Assembly (NCBI GenBank): GCA_039808885.1
Contig: JBDHTX010000026.1
Coordinates: forward strand, 1 to 64,000
DNA from: Dongia_A sp039808885
GTDB taxonomy: Bacteria > Pseudomonadota > Alphaproteobacteria > Dongiales > Dongiaceae
Reading direction: 5' to 3'
Length of the DNA stretch: 64,000 nt
The notes under the pieces: model-generated
What the model was told of the DNA's origin: nothing
Seen by the model: only the letters and a program-made list of their open reading frames with translations
Database searches by the model: none
Shown here: positions 10,181 through 18,413 of the stretch, in pieces
Layout: the number at the start of each line of letters is the position of its first letter
How positions within the stretch are numbered: the stretch's first letter is position 1
Translations under genes and position numbers: made by a program

Positions 10181-10945
10181 TCATTGCATGGTCGAGGGAC
10201 CCTTCATGTCCCTCGGGCCGCCCTCGGGCAGGATGCCGAGCCGGCGGGCCACTTCCTGGTAGGCTTCCTCGACATTGCCGAGGTCGCGGCGGAACCGGTC
10301 CTTGTCCAGCTTCTCGTTGGTCTTCACGTCCCACAGGCGGCAATTGTCCGGGCTGATCTCATCCGCCAGGACAATGCGCATTTCCTCGTTCTCGTAGAGC
10401 CGGCCGAATTCCAGCTTGAAATCGACCAGGCGGAGGCCAACGCCGAGGAACAGGCCGAGCAGGAAGTCGTTCACCCGCAGCGACAGGGACAGGATCTCGT
10501 CGATGTCCTGGGGCGTGGCCCAGCCGAAGGCGGTGATGTGCTCTTCCGAGACCATCGGGTCGCCCAATTCGTCGGACTTGTAGTAGTACTCGACGATCGA
10601 GCGCGGCAGCGCGGTGCCTTCGGGGATGCCGAAGCGCTTGGCCAGCGACCCGGCCACCACGTTGCGCACCACCAGCTCGATGGGGATGATCTCGACCTCG
10701 CGCACCAGCTGCTCGCGCATGTTGAGGCGGCGCACGAAATGGGTCGGGATGCCGATCTCGCCCAGCTTCAGCATCAGGTATTCGGAGATGCGGTTGTTGA
10801 GGACGCCCTTCCCGGTGATGGTGCCCTTCTTCTGGTTGTTGAAGGCGGTGGCGTCGTCCTTGAAATACTGCACCAGGGTGCCCGGCTCAGGCCCCTCGAA
10901 CAAAACCTTGGCCTTGCCTTCGTAAATGCGCCGGCGGCGGGACAT
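10181..10945 (-). CDS. purC: SAICAR synthase PurC
   Basis: A 254-residue phosphoribosylaminoimidazole-succinocarboxamide synthase that joins CAIR and aspartate using ATP. Family blocks are RRRIYEGKAKVLFEG, VRNVVAGSLAKRFG, LVDFKLEFGR and LADEISPDNCRLWD. It is the first gene of the purC-purS-purQ-purL-bolA run. A perfect palindrome 140 bases upstream (11081-11093) could be regulatory or a terminator of the preceding operon. Confidence 0.97.
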   Translation of the reverse strand: MSRRRRIYEGKAKVLFEGPEPGTLVQYFKDDATAFNNQKKGTITGKGVLNNRISEYLMLKLGEIGIPTHFVRRLNMREQLVREVEIIPIELVVRNVVAGSLAKRFGIPEGTALPRSIVEYYYKSDELGDPMVSEEHITAFGWATPQDIDEILSLSLRVNDFLLGLFLGVGLRLVDFKLEFGRLYENEEMRIVLADEISPDNCRLWDVKTNEKLDKDRFRRDLGNVEEAYQEVARRLGILPEGGPRDMKGPSTMQ

Positions 10946-11080
10946 CCGGGCTCTCCACTTCTCGAAAAATGCGCGGCGCGGCCAGGACTGGCGCGGGCGG
11001 AATCAGAGTCGGCATCCTAATAGCAGGCGCACCCTGGAAACTCAAATAATCTCGCGGGTGCAGCGCGACTCGCGCACTGA

Positions 11081-11093
11081 CGGAATTATTCCG
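11081..11093. promoter_or_regulatory. Perfect palindrome CGGAAT-T-ATTCCG
   Basis: A 13-base perfect inverted repeat lies just past the stop of the NicO-like gene and about 140 bases upstream of purC. It may be an operator or a small 3' hairpin; nothing in the sequence decides. Confidence 0.3.
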
Positions 11094-11098
11094 CAAAG

Positions 11099-12055
11099 TC
11101 AGATACTTGCAGATATCGCCACAACCGAAATCTCAGCCGCGCATAGCAGGGTCCCAATCGCCGTAATCAAGGCGGGCCCAAGCACGGCAAGCCAGCGCAG
11201 GGCGCTGTCCCGCCCCAGCCGCGCCACGACCTGCCGGTGCGCCGCCATGCTGGCCAGTCCAAGCCCGGCCAAGGTCAGCGCCATGCCGAGGGCGATGCCG
11301 CCCACCATCAGCAGGCCGGAGAGCAGGATGCCATTGGCGAAGGCGAAGGTCAGGATCAGGATCGCGCCAGTGCAAGGCACGAAACCCGCCGCCACCGCCA
11401 GCAGGCGGCGCTTGCCGCTGCCATGGTCGTGGCTGTGATGGTGATGCCCGTGGTCGTGATCATGGGCGCAGGCGTGCCCGCCGCCCTGCCCGCGCAGGCG
11501 CCGCACCTCGCCCATCAGCATCCAGGCGCCGATCACGGCGATGGCGCCAAAGCTGACGATGCGGATCCAGTGGTTCTGCTCGATCGGCGACATGGTCATC
11601 TGGCGCAGTAGCCAGTGCGCCGCGAAAGCCACCACCACCGCGCCCAGCACATGGCTGAGGGCGATCCAGCCCGCCATGACGAGGCCGTGGACCGGCCGGG
11701 CGGCGTGGCCTAGGAAATAGCCGACCACCACCGTCTTGCCGTGGCCGACGGCGAGGGTATGGAACACACCGTAGAGGAACGCCGCCAGGATGCCGCCGAA
11801 CAGGGCGGCACCACCCTCGCCCCGGCGGATCGCGGCCATGTGGCTGTTCAGCTCGCGGCTGAAATCCCGCTCGGCCTGCACGACGAACCGGCCGATACCG
11901 TGAAGCAACCCGCCGGGGGCAGTCGCCTGGACGGAGGCGCTGTCGGCGCTGGGGGCGGGGAACATCGGCGCATCCTGCTGGGCATGGGTCGCGACCGTGA
12001 ACCAGGTGGCGCAGACGGCCACCAGCAGGAGGCAGAGCAACCGGATCAGTGGCAT
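11099..12055 (-). CDS. NicO/RcnA-like metal permease
   Basis: A 318-residue membrane protein with a signal-like first segment (MPLIRLLCLLLVAVCATW), six or so further hydrophobic segments, the family motif FHTLAVGHGKTVVVGYFLG, and a cytosolic or periplasmic His loop HDHDHGHHHHSHDHG. This is the NicO (nickel/cobalt) superfamily, COG2215 type. The Zur box heading the operon argues for zinc homeostasis rather than nickel (inference). The start ATG overlaps the stop of the DUF1007 gene by ten bases. Confidence 0.88.
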   Translation of the reverse strand: MPLIRLLCLLLVAVCATWFTVATHAQQDAPMFPAPSADSASVQATAPGGLLHGIGRFVVQAERDFSRELNSHMAAIRRGEGGAALFGGILAAFLYGVFHTLAVGHGKTVVVGYFLGHAARPVHGLVMAGWIALSHVLGAVVVAFAAHWLLRQMTMSPIEQNHWIRIVSFGAIAVIGAWMLMGEVRRLRGQGGGHACAHDHDHGHHHHSHDHGSGKRRLLAVAAGFVPCTGAILILTFAFANGILLSGLLMVGGIALGMALTLAGLGLASMAAHRQVVARLGRDSALRWLAVLGPALITAIGTLLCAAEISVVAISASI

Positions 12056-12642
12056 TGCAGCGCGATCTCCTGCGGATAGACGAAGCCGCCGAAATAGGCG
12101 TTCTCCAGATCGTCGCGGATGGTGGCGCCGCATTTGACGCCGGATGCGTTCTTCAGGGTCACTGCGTCCTTCTCCGGCAGATCGACCTCGACATAGAACT
12201 CCCGGTCATTGATCTCGAGCGCCAGCGCCTGCTTATAGGGATCGACCGGCTGCGGCAGCTTCACGCTCATCTGGAACGACACGATGCGGTCCTTGGCGCT
12301 GGCGACGAAATCCGTCGGTGCGATCGCATCCAGCAGCTTGCCGTCGACATAGACGTAGATGAAGTAGTGGAACTGCGCGAGGTTGGGCAGCACGCCTTCC
12401 GCGACGGCCTGGCTCTCCAGCTTGTCGAAATCGCCATTGCCGTCGGCATCGAACTGCATCAGCAGATCGTCGCTGAAGATCTCGTCGAACTGCCAGTGGA
12501 CGGTGATGGCCTCGACCTTCTTGTCGGCAAAGTCGAAGGCGACGCGGTTCTCGATGAAGACGTGCGGATGGGCGGACGCGGGCGCAGCGCCCAGCAGGCC
12601 TGCAAGGACCAGGCCGCAGCCGACCAAGCGGGCAAGGATCAA
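12046..12642 (-). CDS. DUF1007 family periplasmic protein
   Basis: A 198-residue exported protein: a signal peptide ends at PASAHPHVFIEN, so the mature chain starts with a His-Pro-His motif able to bind metal. A calcium-loop-like FDADGNGDFDKLE lies near residues 63-75. DUF1007 (COG3683) proteins commonly travel with NicO permeases and are thought to deliver metal to them. It overlaps the upstream Cys-protein gene by four bases (ATGA) and the permease by ten, so all three are translationally coupled. Confidence 0.9.
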   Translation of the reverse strand: MILARLVGCGLVLAGLLGAAPASAHPHVFIENRVAFDFADKKVEAITVHWQFDEIFSDDLLMQFDADGNGDFDKLESQAVAEGVLPNLAQFHYFIYVYVDGKLLDAIAPTDFVASAKDRIVSFQMSVKLPQPVDPYKQALALEINDREFYVEVDLPEKDAVTLKNASGVKCGATIRDDLENAYFGGFVYPQEIALQCH

Positions 12643-12929
12643 AGGGCGCCGTCCGCCGTCACCGTGAAGGAGCAGCCGCAGATGGGGCAGCCGACCTGCT
12701 CGCTGGCACCGGCAGGCAATTTGCCCTTGGCGATGCGCGCCAGCAGGTCATCGCGCGCGGCCGCGATCAGTCCCGCGTGATCGGAGGCCGGACGGCAGGC
12801 GGCATCGAATGCGGCCGCCGTCTCCGGAGCCATTTCCTCGAAGGAAAACGCCGCTGCGAGGCGCGGCGAAAAAGCGGCCCCGGCCAGACCTGTCACCATT
12901 CCCAGCAAGGCCGCGCGCCGCGTGCTCAT
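12639..12929 (-). CDS. Small exported CPICGC protein of unknown function
   Basis: A 96-residue protein with a twin-arginine-like leader (STRRAALLGMVTGLAG...) and a short mature domain that ends with QVGCPICGCSFTV, three Cys in a CxxCxC pattern. I do not recognise a named family. Position inside a Zur-controlled operon between the substrate-binding protein and DUF1007, and the Cys cluster, make a periplasmic zinc carrier plausible (inference). ATG 12929 has GGAG upstream; the longer frame to 12968 overlaps the preceding gene and lacks a leader-like start. Confidence 0.7.
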   Translation of the reverse strand: MSTRRAALLGMVTGLAGAAFSPRLAAAFSFEEMAPETAAAFDAACRPASDHAGLIAAARDDLLARIAKGKLPAGASEQVGCPICGCSFTVTADGAL

Positions 12930-12964
12930 GATCTTCTCCGCATCAGGAACGCGCGGACAGTACT

Positions 12965-13906
12965 TCACCGCAGGGCCTCTAGCAATTGCTTGGCATTGTA
13001 GCGGAACAGTGACAGGTAGTCGGGCGCCGGGCCGTTCTCCGGCGACAATGCGTCCGCATAGAGCCGCCCGCCGATACGAACTCCGGATTCGCCCGCGACA
13101 GTCTCGGCCAGCCGGGGGTCAGCCATGTTCTCCAGGAAAATCGCCTTGATCTTGCCGTCGCGCGATTGCTCGATGATCCTGGCAAGGTCCTGCGCCGACG
13201 GCTCCGCCTCGGTGCTGAAGCCGTGGATGGACACGAAATCGATGCCATAGGCACGGCTGAAATAGGCGAAGGCGTCATGCGAGGTCAGGATGCGGCGATC
13301 CTCGGCCGGGATGGAAGCGAACTCGGCCTTCAGCGACGCATCGAGTGCCGCCATGTCAGCGGCCAGGCGCCGGGCATTGGCCTGGAAGTCCGCGGCGTGG
13401 GCGGGATCGGCGGCGGAAAGCCCCTTGGCGATGTTGGCGACATAGATCTGGCCGTTGGCCAGGTCCTGGAAGGCATGCGGGTCGAACGCGCCATGGTCAT
13501 GGTCGTCTCCCGCCTCTTCCCCAGCCGCTTCCGTCCCCGCTTCCTCCTCATGGCTCGCCGGCAGCGGCGTCACGCCGTCGGTGGCGACGACCAGCGTGCC
13601 CTTGAAGCCGGCCGCCTCGCTTAACCGCTCTAGCCATGGCTCGAAGCCGAGGCCGTTGGCGACCAGGACGTCCGCCCCGGCCAGGGCCGCCGATTCCCGC
13701 GGCCCCGGCTCGAAGACATGGGCGTCGCCGTCCGGGCCGACCAGGGAGATGATCGTCGCGTGATCGCCAGCCACGCGCTGCGACAGATCACCCAGGATCG
13801 AGAAGGTGGCCACGACTTTCAGCTTGTCAGCCGCCAGGGCGGCGTCGAAGCCGCCGGCCGCAAAAGACAGGATGAGACCCCCGAGAACGCCCAAGAACCG
13901 CCGCAA
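12965..13906 (-). CDS. Metal ABC-type substrate-binding protein, ZnuA-like
   Basis: A 313-residue cluster A-I metal-binding protein with a signal peptide ending at DAALA. Metal ligands are visible in GDAHVFEPGP, FDPHAFQD (after a His/Asp/Glu-rich loop with DDHDHG), HGFSTEAEPS and the C-terminal GGRLYADALS. The His-rich loop is typical of zinc rather than manganese binders. The start is TTG 13906 with GGAGG five bases upstream. No ABC ATPase or permease is adjacent; instead the operon continues with a Cys protein, DUF1007 and a NicO-like permease. A Zur-type palindrome sits 17 bases upstream. Confidence 0.9.
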   Translation of the reverse strand: MRRFLGVLGGLILSFAAGGFDAALAADKLKVVATFSILGDLSQRVAGDHATIISLVGPDGDAHVFEPGPRESAALAGADVLVANGLGFEPWLERLSEAAGFKGTLVVATDGVTPLPASHEEEAGTEAAGEEAGDDHDHGAFDPHAFQDLANGQIYVANIAKGLSAADPAHAADFQANARRLAADMAALDASLKAEFASIPAEDRRILTSHDAFAYFSRAYGIDFVSIHGFSTEAEPSAQDLARIIEQSRDGKIKAIFLENMADPRLAETVAGESGVRIGGRLYADALSPENGPAPDYLSLFRYNAKQLLEALR

Positions 13907-13922
13907 CCTCGCCTCCGATTGT

Positions 13923-13941
13923 TATGTTATAATATAACATA
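13923..13941 (-). promoter_or_regulatory. Zur box
   Basis: TATGTTATA-A-TATAACATA is a perfect 9-1-9 inverted repeat. It matches the alphaproteobacterial Zur consensus, whose core is TGTTAT-n-ATAACA. It lies just upstream of the ZnuA-like gene and should repress the four-gene operon when zinc is sufficient (inference from the motif). Confidence 0.85.
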
Positions 13942-13988
13942 CACAGCATGCCGAATCGCGCAAGGGCCTTTCCCGGGTCGCGACAAAA

Positions 13989-14738
13989 CTAGACCTCGAT
14001 CGATGTCCAGACGCTGGCCTTGTCCGGCCGGCCGCCGATGAAGCGCCAGACCGGCCGGCGCGCCGCGAATTGCGGGGCCGGCAGGCCGATGAGGGAAGAC
14101 GACACGGTGCCGAAGCCGGTGTTGGAGACGATGCTCATGGCGTCGAAGACGGTGCCGCTCGGATCATGGCCCCGGTCGCAGAGCAATTCCTCCCAGGCGC
14201 GCCAATCGCCGGACAGCGGATCTGGCACCGCCGCCGCCTGCCAGCGCGGCAGGAACCAGCCGATACGGCGCGAGTTCAGGTCGTTGCGATCGGACGCGGT
14301 GACCATGGACAGGCCCGGGGGGAGCTTCTCGGCCTCCACTTTCTGCCCGAGATTGCGCAGCCAGAAGGCATCGCGATTGTCCGCCACCACCATGTTGAAC
14401 GGGCGGAAGGCGTGCGCGTCCAGCTGCAGCAGCATGTCCACCGCGTCGGCGGCATCGGGGAAATCCAGCGCGTCGAGGGCCAGTTCGCCGCGGCTGCGCT
14501 TGCCGGGTTGCGGGCCGAGCGTGTTGCGACGATTGAGCACACCCGCAACCACGCCGGTATCATTCATGCCAAGCCAGGTCCCGCCCGCCAGATCGTCGCG
14601 TCCGGCCACCACATCCGGGCGGTCGGGCCAATGCCGCGCCGGGGCCGACCACGGCCGATCCGCCATTTCGTCGCGGTTGCTGGCCCAGAGCAGCGGCCAA
14701 TCATGGCCGGGGCGATACAAGATGATGACAGAACACAT
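13989..14738 (-). CDS. NRDE/TANGO2 family protein
   Basis: A 249-residue protein starting with Cys after Met (MCSVIILYRPGHDWPLLWAS) and carrying the family-defining NRDE tetrapeptide at about residues 20-23, followed by RPDVVAGRDDLAGGTWLG. NRDE proteins are Ntn-hydrolase-like homologues of eukaryotic TANGO2, recently linked to haem or lipid handling; the enzymatic role is not settled. ATG 14738 gives the canonical N-terminus. The much longer open frame through 15854 is a shadow of the desaturase. Confidence 0.88.
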   Translation of the reverse strand: MCSVIILYRPGHDWPLLWASNRDEMADRPWSAPARHWPDRPDVVAGRDDLAGGTWLGMNDTGVVAGVLNRRNTLGPQPGKRSRGELALDALDFPDAADAVDMLLQLDAHAFRPFNMVVADNRDAFWLRNLGQKVEAEKLPPGLSMVTASDRNDLNSRRIGWFLPRWQAAAVPDPLSGDWRAWEELLCDRGHDPSGTVFDAMSIVSNTGFGTVSSSLIGLPAPQFAARRPVWRFIGGRPDKASVWTSIEV

Positions 14739-14834
14739 GAAATTCGGTGCTTGAGCGGGGGGTGCAGTTACCCTTGACGGGGCAGGCCTCGACGACCATT
14801 TTAGGCGCCACAACACCGACAGGGCTACAGGCAT

Positions 14835-15158
14835 ATGACCACGTTTGACGAGCGCGAGCACAGCTTCGAGGCCAAGTTCAAGCACGACAAGGAACTGCAG
14901 TTCAAAGTCACGGCCCGGCGCAACAAGTTGCTGGGACTTTGGGCCGCCAACCTGCTTGGCATTCATGGCGCCGAGGCCGAGGCCTATGCCAAGGACGTGG
15001 TCAAATCCGACTTCGCGGCCCCCGGCGACCATGACGTGCTGCACAAGGTCCTGGGCGATTTCCAGGCCAAGCATGTCGAGATGAGCGAGCATCGCCTGCG
15101 CAAGCAGATGGACGACCTGCTGCGCATCGCCACCGACCAGATCCGCACGGAAGCCTAG
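14835..15158 (+). CDS. F1-ATPase inhibitor zeta subunit family protein (DUF1476)
   Basis: A 107-residue helical protein, MTTFDEREHSFEAKFKHDKE at the start, then ARRNKLLGLWAANLLG. This is the DUF1476 family, whose Paracoccus member is the zeta subunit that blocks ATP hydrolysis by the F1Fo-ATPase. It is a near-universal alphaproteobacterial marker and is usually a close neighbour of purB and purC, as here, though here other genes intervene. Confidence 0.93.
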   Translation: MTTFDEREHSFEAKFKHDKELQFKVTARRNKLLGLWAANLLGIHGAEAEAYAKDVVKSDFAAPGDHDVLHKVLGDFQAKHVEMSEHRLRKQMDDLLRIATDQIRTEA

Positions 15159-15187
15159 GCCCGCCGACCGCCCGCAGCGTCGCCGAC

Positions 15188-16123
15188 CTAGAGCGTCCTC
15201 CTCGCCCGCAGATCGCGCCAGATTTCCCGCAGCGCGGCTCCGTATCCTGGCGCAATCTTGCGCAGCCGGGCGCGTGCGAGGACATGTGCGCGTGGCAGCG
15301 CGTGGAAGGGAATGGACGGCCAGGCGTGATGCTCTGCATGGAACGGCATGTTCCACGCGAGCATGCGCACCAGCGCGTTGGTCTCGGTGGTGCGCGAGTT
15401 CTCCAGCATGTCGGGGCTGCGCGGACAGCCGGAATGCTCCGCCAGCAGGTAGAGCCGCAGGAACGGCTGGCCCATCAGCGCAGGAATCACCCAGAACCAG
15501 AGCAGCGCGGCGCTGCCGGCCGCCAGCGACGTTAGCGCCGCGGCGGCATAGATCGCCAGGACGATGCGGGATTCGCGGATGACGGCCCGGCGCACACGAT
15601 CGGTGGCATAGAACGGCTCCGGCAGGATGCCGCGCGCGCGATCCAACAACCCGCGGAAGCCGGCGATCCAGTATGGCAGCCCGCTCACGTGCCAAACGAA
15701 TTGCGCGACATCCGCCGGTTTCGGGGTGGCCAGCTCCGGGTCCTGCGCCGCGTCCTGGGTGAAGCGGTGATGGGCGAAATGGAAGGCGCGGAAATATTCG
15801 CGCGGCAGGACCAGCAGCACGCCGATGACGAAGGCCGCGCAATCGTTCAGCCAACGCTGGCGGAAGGCCGTGCGATGGATGGTCTCGTGCAGCGGCGCGA
15901 ACAGGAAGACCAGCGCGATGCCATGCGCCAGCATGGCCGGCAAGACCAGGATGGTGCCGGCACCGGTCGCGACGGCGGCGCCGGTTGCCGCCAGGATGGA
16001 GCCATGGGCCAGCAGCTGCATGAGCCCAGGCCCATCGGCGCGCTCGGAAAGCTGTTTCAGCTCGTCCTTGCCGATCAGGCTCGTCGCCTGATGCGCCCAG
16101 TTCCCATCCCGCTCTGCGTTCAT
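15188..16123 (-). CDS. Membrane fatty acid desaturase/hydroxylase
   Basis: A 311-residue membrane di-iron enzyme. The three His boxes are visible: HETIH (about residue 79), HFAHHRFTQD (about 115) and HAEHHAWPSIPFHALP (about 270). At least four hydrophobic segments surround them. It resembles the beta-carotene hydroxylase/fatty acid desaturase superfamily; the position of oxidation and the substrate cannot be inferred. It lies seven bases from the next minus-strand gene upstream (GNAT), suggesting one transcript. Confidence 0.88.
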   Translation of the reverse strand: MNAERDGNWAHQATSLIGKDELKQLSERADGPGLMQLLAHGSILAATGAAVATGAGTILVLPAMLAHGIALVFLFAPLHETIHRTAFRQRWLNDCAAFVIGVLLVLPREYFRAFHFAHHRFTQDAAQDPELATPKPADVAQFVWHVSGLPYWIAGFRGLLDRARGILPEPFYATDRVRRAVIRESRIVLAIYAAAALTSLAAGSAALLWFWVIPALMGQPFLRLYLLAEHSGCPRSPDMLENSRTTETNALVRMLAWNMPFHAEHHAWPSIPFHALPRAHVLARARLRKIAPGYGAALREIWRDLRARRTL

Positions 16124-16130
16124 CGCAACC

Positions 16131-17030
16131 TCATGCCGCGATTGGCAGTTGCCAGGTTTCGATCTCCTCGGTCGCGGCGAAGCCGTTGCGCAGATAGAAG
16201 TCGTGCGCGACCCGGTTCTGCTCCACCACCGTGAGGTGGAGCGGCCCCGGCCCCAGCAGCCGCGCCGCCTCGTCCAGCGCCAGGGCGCCGAGCCCCCTGC
16301 CCCTCATCTCCGGACAGCGCGCCAGCAGATGGATGTAGCGCTTCCCGATCTTGCAACGCACCAGCGCGCGGGCGCGGCCGGCATTGTCCAGCAGCACGCG
16401 GGTGCCGTCCGCCGTGGTGCGCATGGAAGCGATCGCCTCGGCCTCCGGCGGAATATAGACGCCCGGCATCAGGCCGAGGCTGCGCACGAGCAGGTCGTAA
16501 TAGGCCGGCTCATGATCGGGCATCACCGCCGCCCAACGCCAGCCTTCCGGCAGCGGCGCCGGCGCCGCGAAGGCGCCCTCCGGCCGCGTCATCTCGACAT
16601 CGACATAGCGCGGCCGGGCGCCCGCCGCCGCCAACTGGTCGCGTACCGCCGACCAATGGCCCTGCAGGGTCACATCGATCGCCGGCAAGCCCAGCGACCG
16701 CGCCGCGTCGACGATGCGGCGGAGGAGCACCGGCGCAATCTCGGCGGCGATCTTCTCCGCCGGACCGCCGATCCACTCGAAGGGCTTGGCGCCGTCGGCG
16801 ACCCGCAGCCGGTCCATGACGATGCCGAGCAGGCCATGTTCCCGCGCATCGACGATGCAAGCCGGGCCGCTGGTGAAAATGCCGAGAACGCGCTCCAGGT
16901 CGACGCCCTCGACCGGATGGGCGCGGCAATAGGCGAAGGCGTCCGCGATCGAGAGCGAAGATGCCTGCTGTGGGAGGCTACTTGAAGACGCGGGCGAAGA
17001 CGGTGTCGACATGCTTGGTGTGGTAGCCAA
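16131..17030 (-). CDS. GNAT family N-acetyltransferase
   Basis: About 280-299 residues; an N-terminal region of unknown relation precedes a C-terminal GNAT domain with LARCPEMRGRGLGALALDEA as the acetyl-CoA loop and NRVAHDFYLRNGF as the closing motif. The substrate is unknown. The start is uncertain: M1 (17030) or M7 (17012) would overlap the 3' end of purB by 35-53 bases, and there is no good start after the purB stop. The Ser/Pro-rich first 25 residues may therefore be an artefact. Confidence 0.78.
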   Translation of the reverse strand: MATTPSMSTPSSPASSSSLPQQASSLSIADAFAYCRAHPVEGVDLERVLGIFTSGPACIVDAREHGLLGIVMDRLRVADGAKPFEWIGGPAEKIAAEIAPVLLRRIVDAARSLGLPAIDVTLQGHWSAVRDQLAAAGARPRYVDVEMTRPEGAFAAPAPLPEGWRWAAVMPDHEPAYYDLLVRSLGLMPGVYIPPEAEAIASMRTTADGTRVLLDNAGRARALVRCKIGKRYIHLLARCPEMRGRGLGALALDEAARLLGPGPLHLTVVEQNRVAHDFYLRNGFAATEEIETWQLPIAA

Positions 17031-18270
17031 GGTCGAAGCATTCCTCGATCTGCGCCGGCTTCAACCGCGCCGTCACCTCGGGGTCCGACTTCAGCTCGGT
17101 GAGGAAGTCCTTGCCTTCCAGCCAGACCTTCATCGCGTTGCGCTGGACCAACTGATACGAGTCCTCGCGCGCCACGCCGGCCTGGGTCAGCGCCAGGAGC
17201 ACGCGCTGCGAATGCACCAGCCCGCCATAGGTGTCGAGGTTCTTCTTCATCGCCTCCGGGTAGACGATCAGCTTCTCGACCACGCCGGCAAGCCGCGCCA
17301 GGGCAAAGTCGAGCGCGATGGTGGCGTCGGGACCGAAGACGCGCTCGACCGCGGAATGCGAGATGTCGCGCTCATGCCACAGCGCCACGTTCTCCAGCGC
17401 CGGGTTGACCGCCGCGCGCACGATGCGCGCCAGGCCGGTGAGGTTCTCGGTCAGGACGGGGTTGCGCTTGTGCGGCATGGCCGAGGAGCCCTTCTGCCCC
17501 GGCGAGAAATACTCCTCCGCCTCGCGCACTTCCGAGCGCTGCAGATGGCGGATCTCGATGGCGAGGTTCTCGATCGAGGACGCGATCACGCCGAGCGTCG
17601 CGAAGAACATCGCGTGACGGTCGCGCGGGATGATCTGGGTGGAGACCGGCTCGATCTTCAGCCCCAGCTTCGCGGCCACATGCGCCTCCACGCGCGGGTC
17701 GATGTTGGCGAAAGTGCCGACCGCGCCGGAAATGGCGCAGGTGGCGATCTCGTCGCGCGCCGCCAGCAGGCGCTGCTTCGCCCGCTCGAACGCGGCGTAG
17801 TGGCCGGCCAGCTTCAGGCCGAAGGTCGTCGGCTCGGCATGGATGCCGTGGCTGCGTCCGATGGTCGGCGTCATCTTGTGCTCGAGCGCGCGCTTCTTCA
17901 GCGCCGCCAGCAGCTTGTCGAGGTCGGCGAGCAGGATGTCGGCCGCCTGCTTCATCTGCACCGCGAGGCAGGTGTCGAGCACGTCGGAGGACGTCATGCC
18001 CTGGTGCACGAAACGCGCCGCCGGGCCGACATGCTCGGCGAGGTTGGTGAGGAAGGCGATGACGTCGTGCTTGGTCTCGCGCTCGATCTCGTCGATGCGG
18101 GCGATCTCCCACTTGCCCTTGGCCCAGACCTCCTTGGCCGCCTCCTTCGGGATCACCCCCAGTTCGGCCTGTGCGTCGCAGGCATGGGCCTCGATCTCGA
18201 ACCAGATGCGGAAACGGTTCTCCGGCTCCCAGATCCTGGTCATCTCGGGGCGGGAATAGCGGGGAATCAT
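16978..18270 (-). CDS. purB: Adenylosuccinate lyase PurB
   Basis: A 430-residue fumarase/aspartase-superfamily enzyme acting twice in purine synthesis (SAICAR to AICAR, adenylosuccinate to AMP). The signature GSSAMPHKRNP is at about residues 262-272; RSHGIHAEPTTFG and HQGMTSSDVLDT are the other active-site regions. The start is MIPRYSRPEM. In related genomes it is commonly followed by the DUF1476 gene and purC; here six kilobases of other genes separate purB from purC. Confidence 0.97.
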   Translation of the reverse strand: MIPRYSRPEMTRIWEPENRFRIWFEIEAHACDAQAELGVIPKEAAKEVWAKGKWEIARIDEIERETKHDVIAFLTNLAEHVGPAARFVHQGMTSSDVLDTCLAVQMKQAADILLADLDKLLAALKKRALEHKMTPTIGRSHGIHAEPTTFGLKLAGHYAAFERAKQRLLAARDEIATCAISGAVGTFANIDPRVEAHVAAKLGLKIEPVSTQIIPRDRHAMFFATLGVIASSIENLAIEIRHLQRSEVREAEEYFSPGQKGSSAMPHKRNPVLTENLTGLARIVRAAVNPALENVALWHERDISHSAVERVFGPDATIALDFALARLAGVVEKLIVYPEAMKKNLDTYGGLVHSQRVLLALTQAGVAREDSYQLVQRNAMKVWLEGKDFLTELKSDPEVTARLKPAQIEECFDLGYHTKHVDTVFARVFK

Positions 18271-18413
18271 CGGAATCGGCCTCGGGAAAGATAAACGGGA
18301 GCGCCGGTAAACGACCCGGCGGGCCCGGACTTGTCAATGGGAATTGTGCCGGGGTGCCGACGCGCCGCGCCCCGTCTAGAATGCGGCGGACGGTTGCGCG
18401 GGGAGGATTGGAC

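Noticed and set aside
13989..15854. A 621-residue open frame on the minus strand
   Set aside because: Only its last 249 residues match the NRDE family. The rest is antisense to DUF1476 and the desaturase, with no family character.
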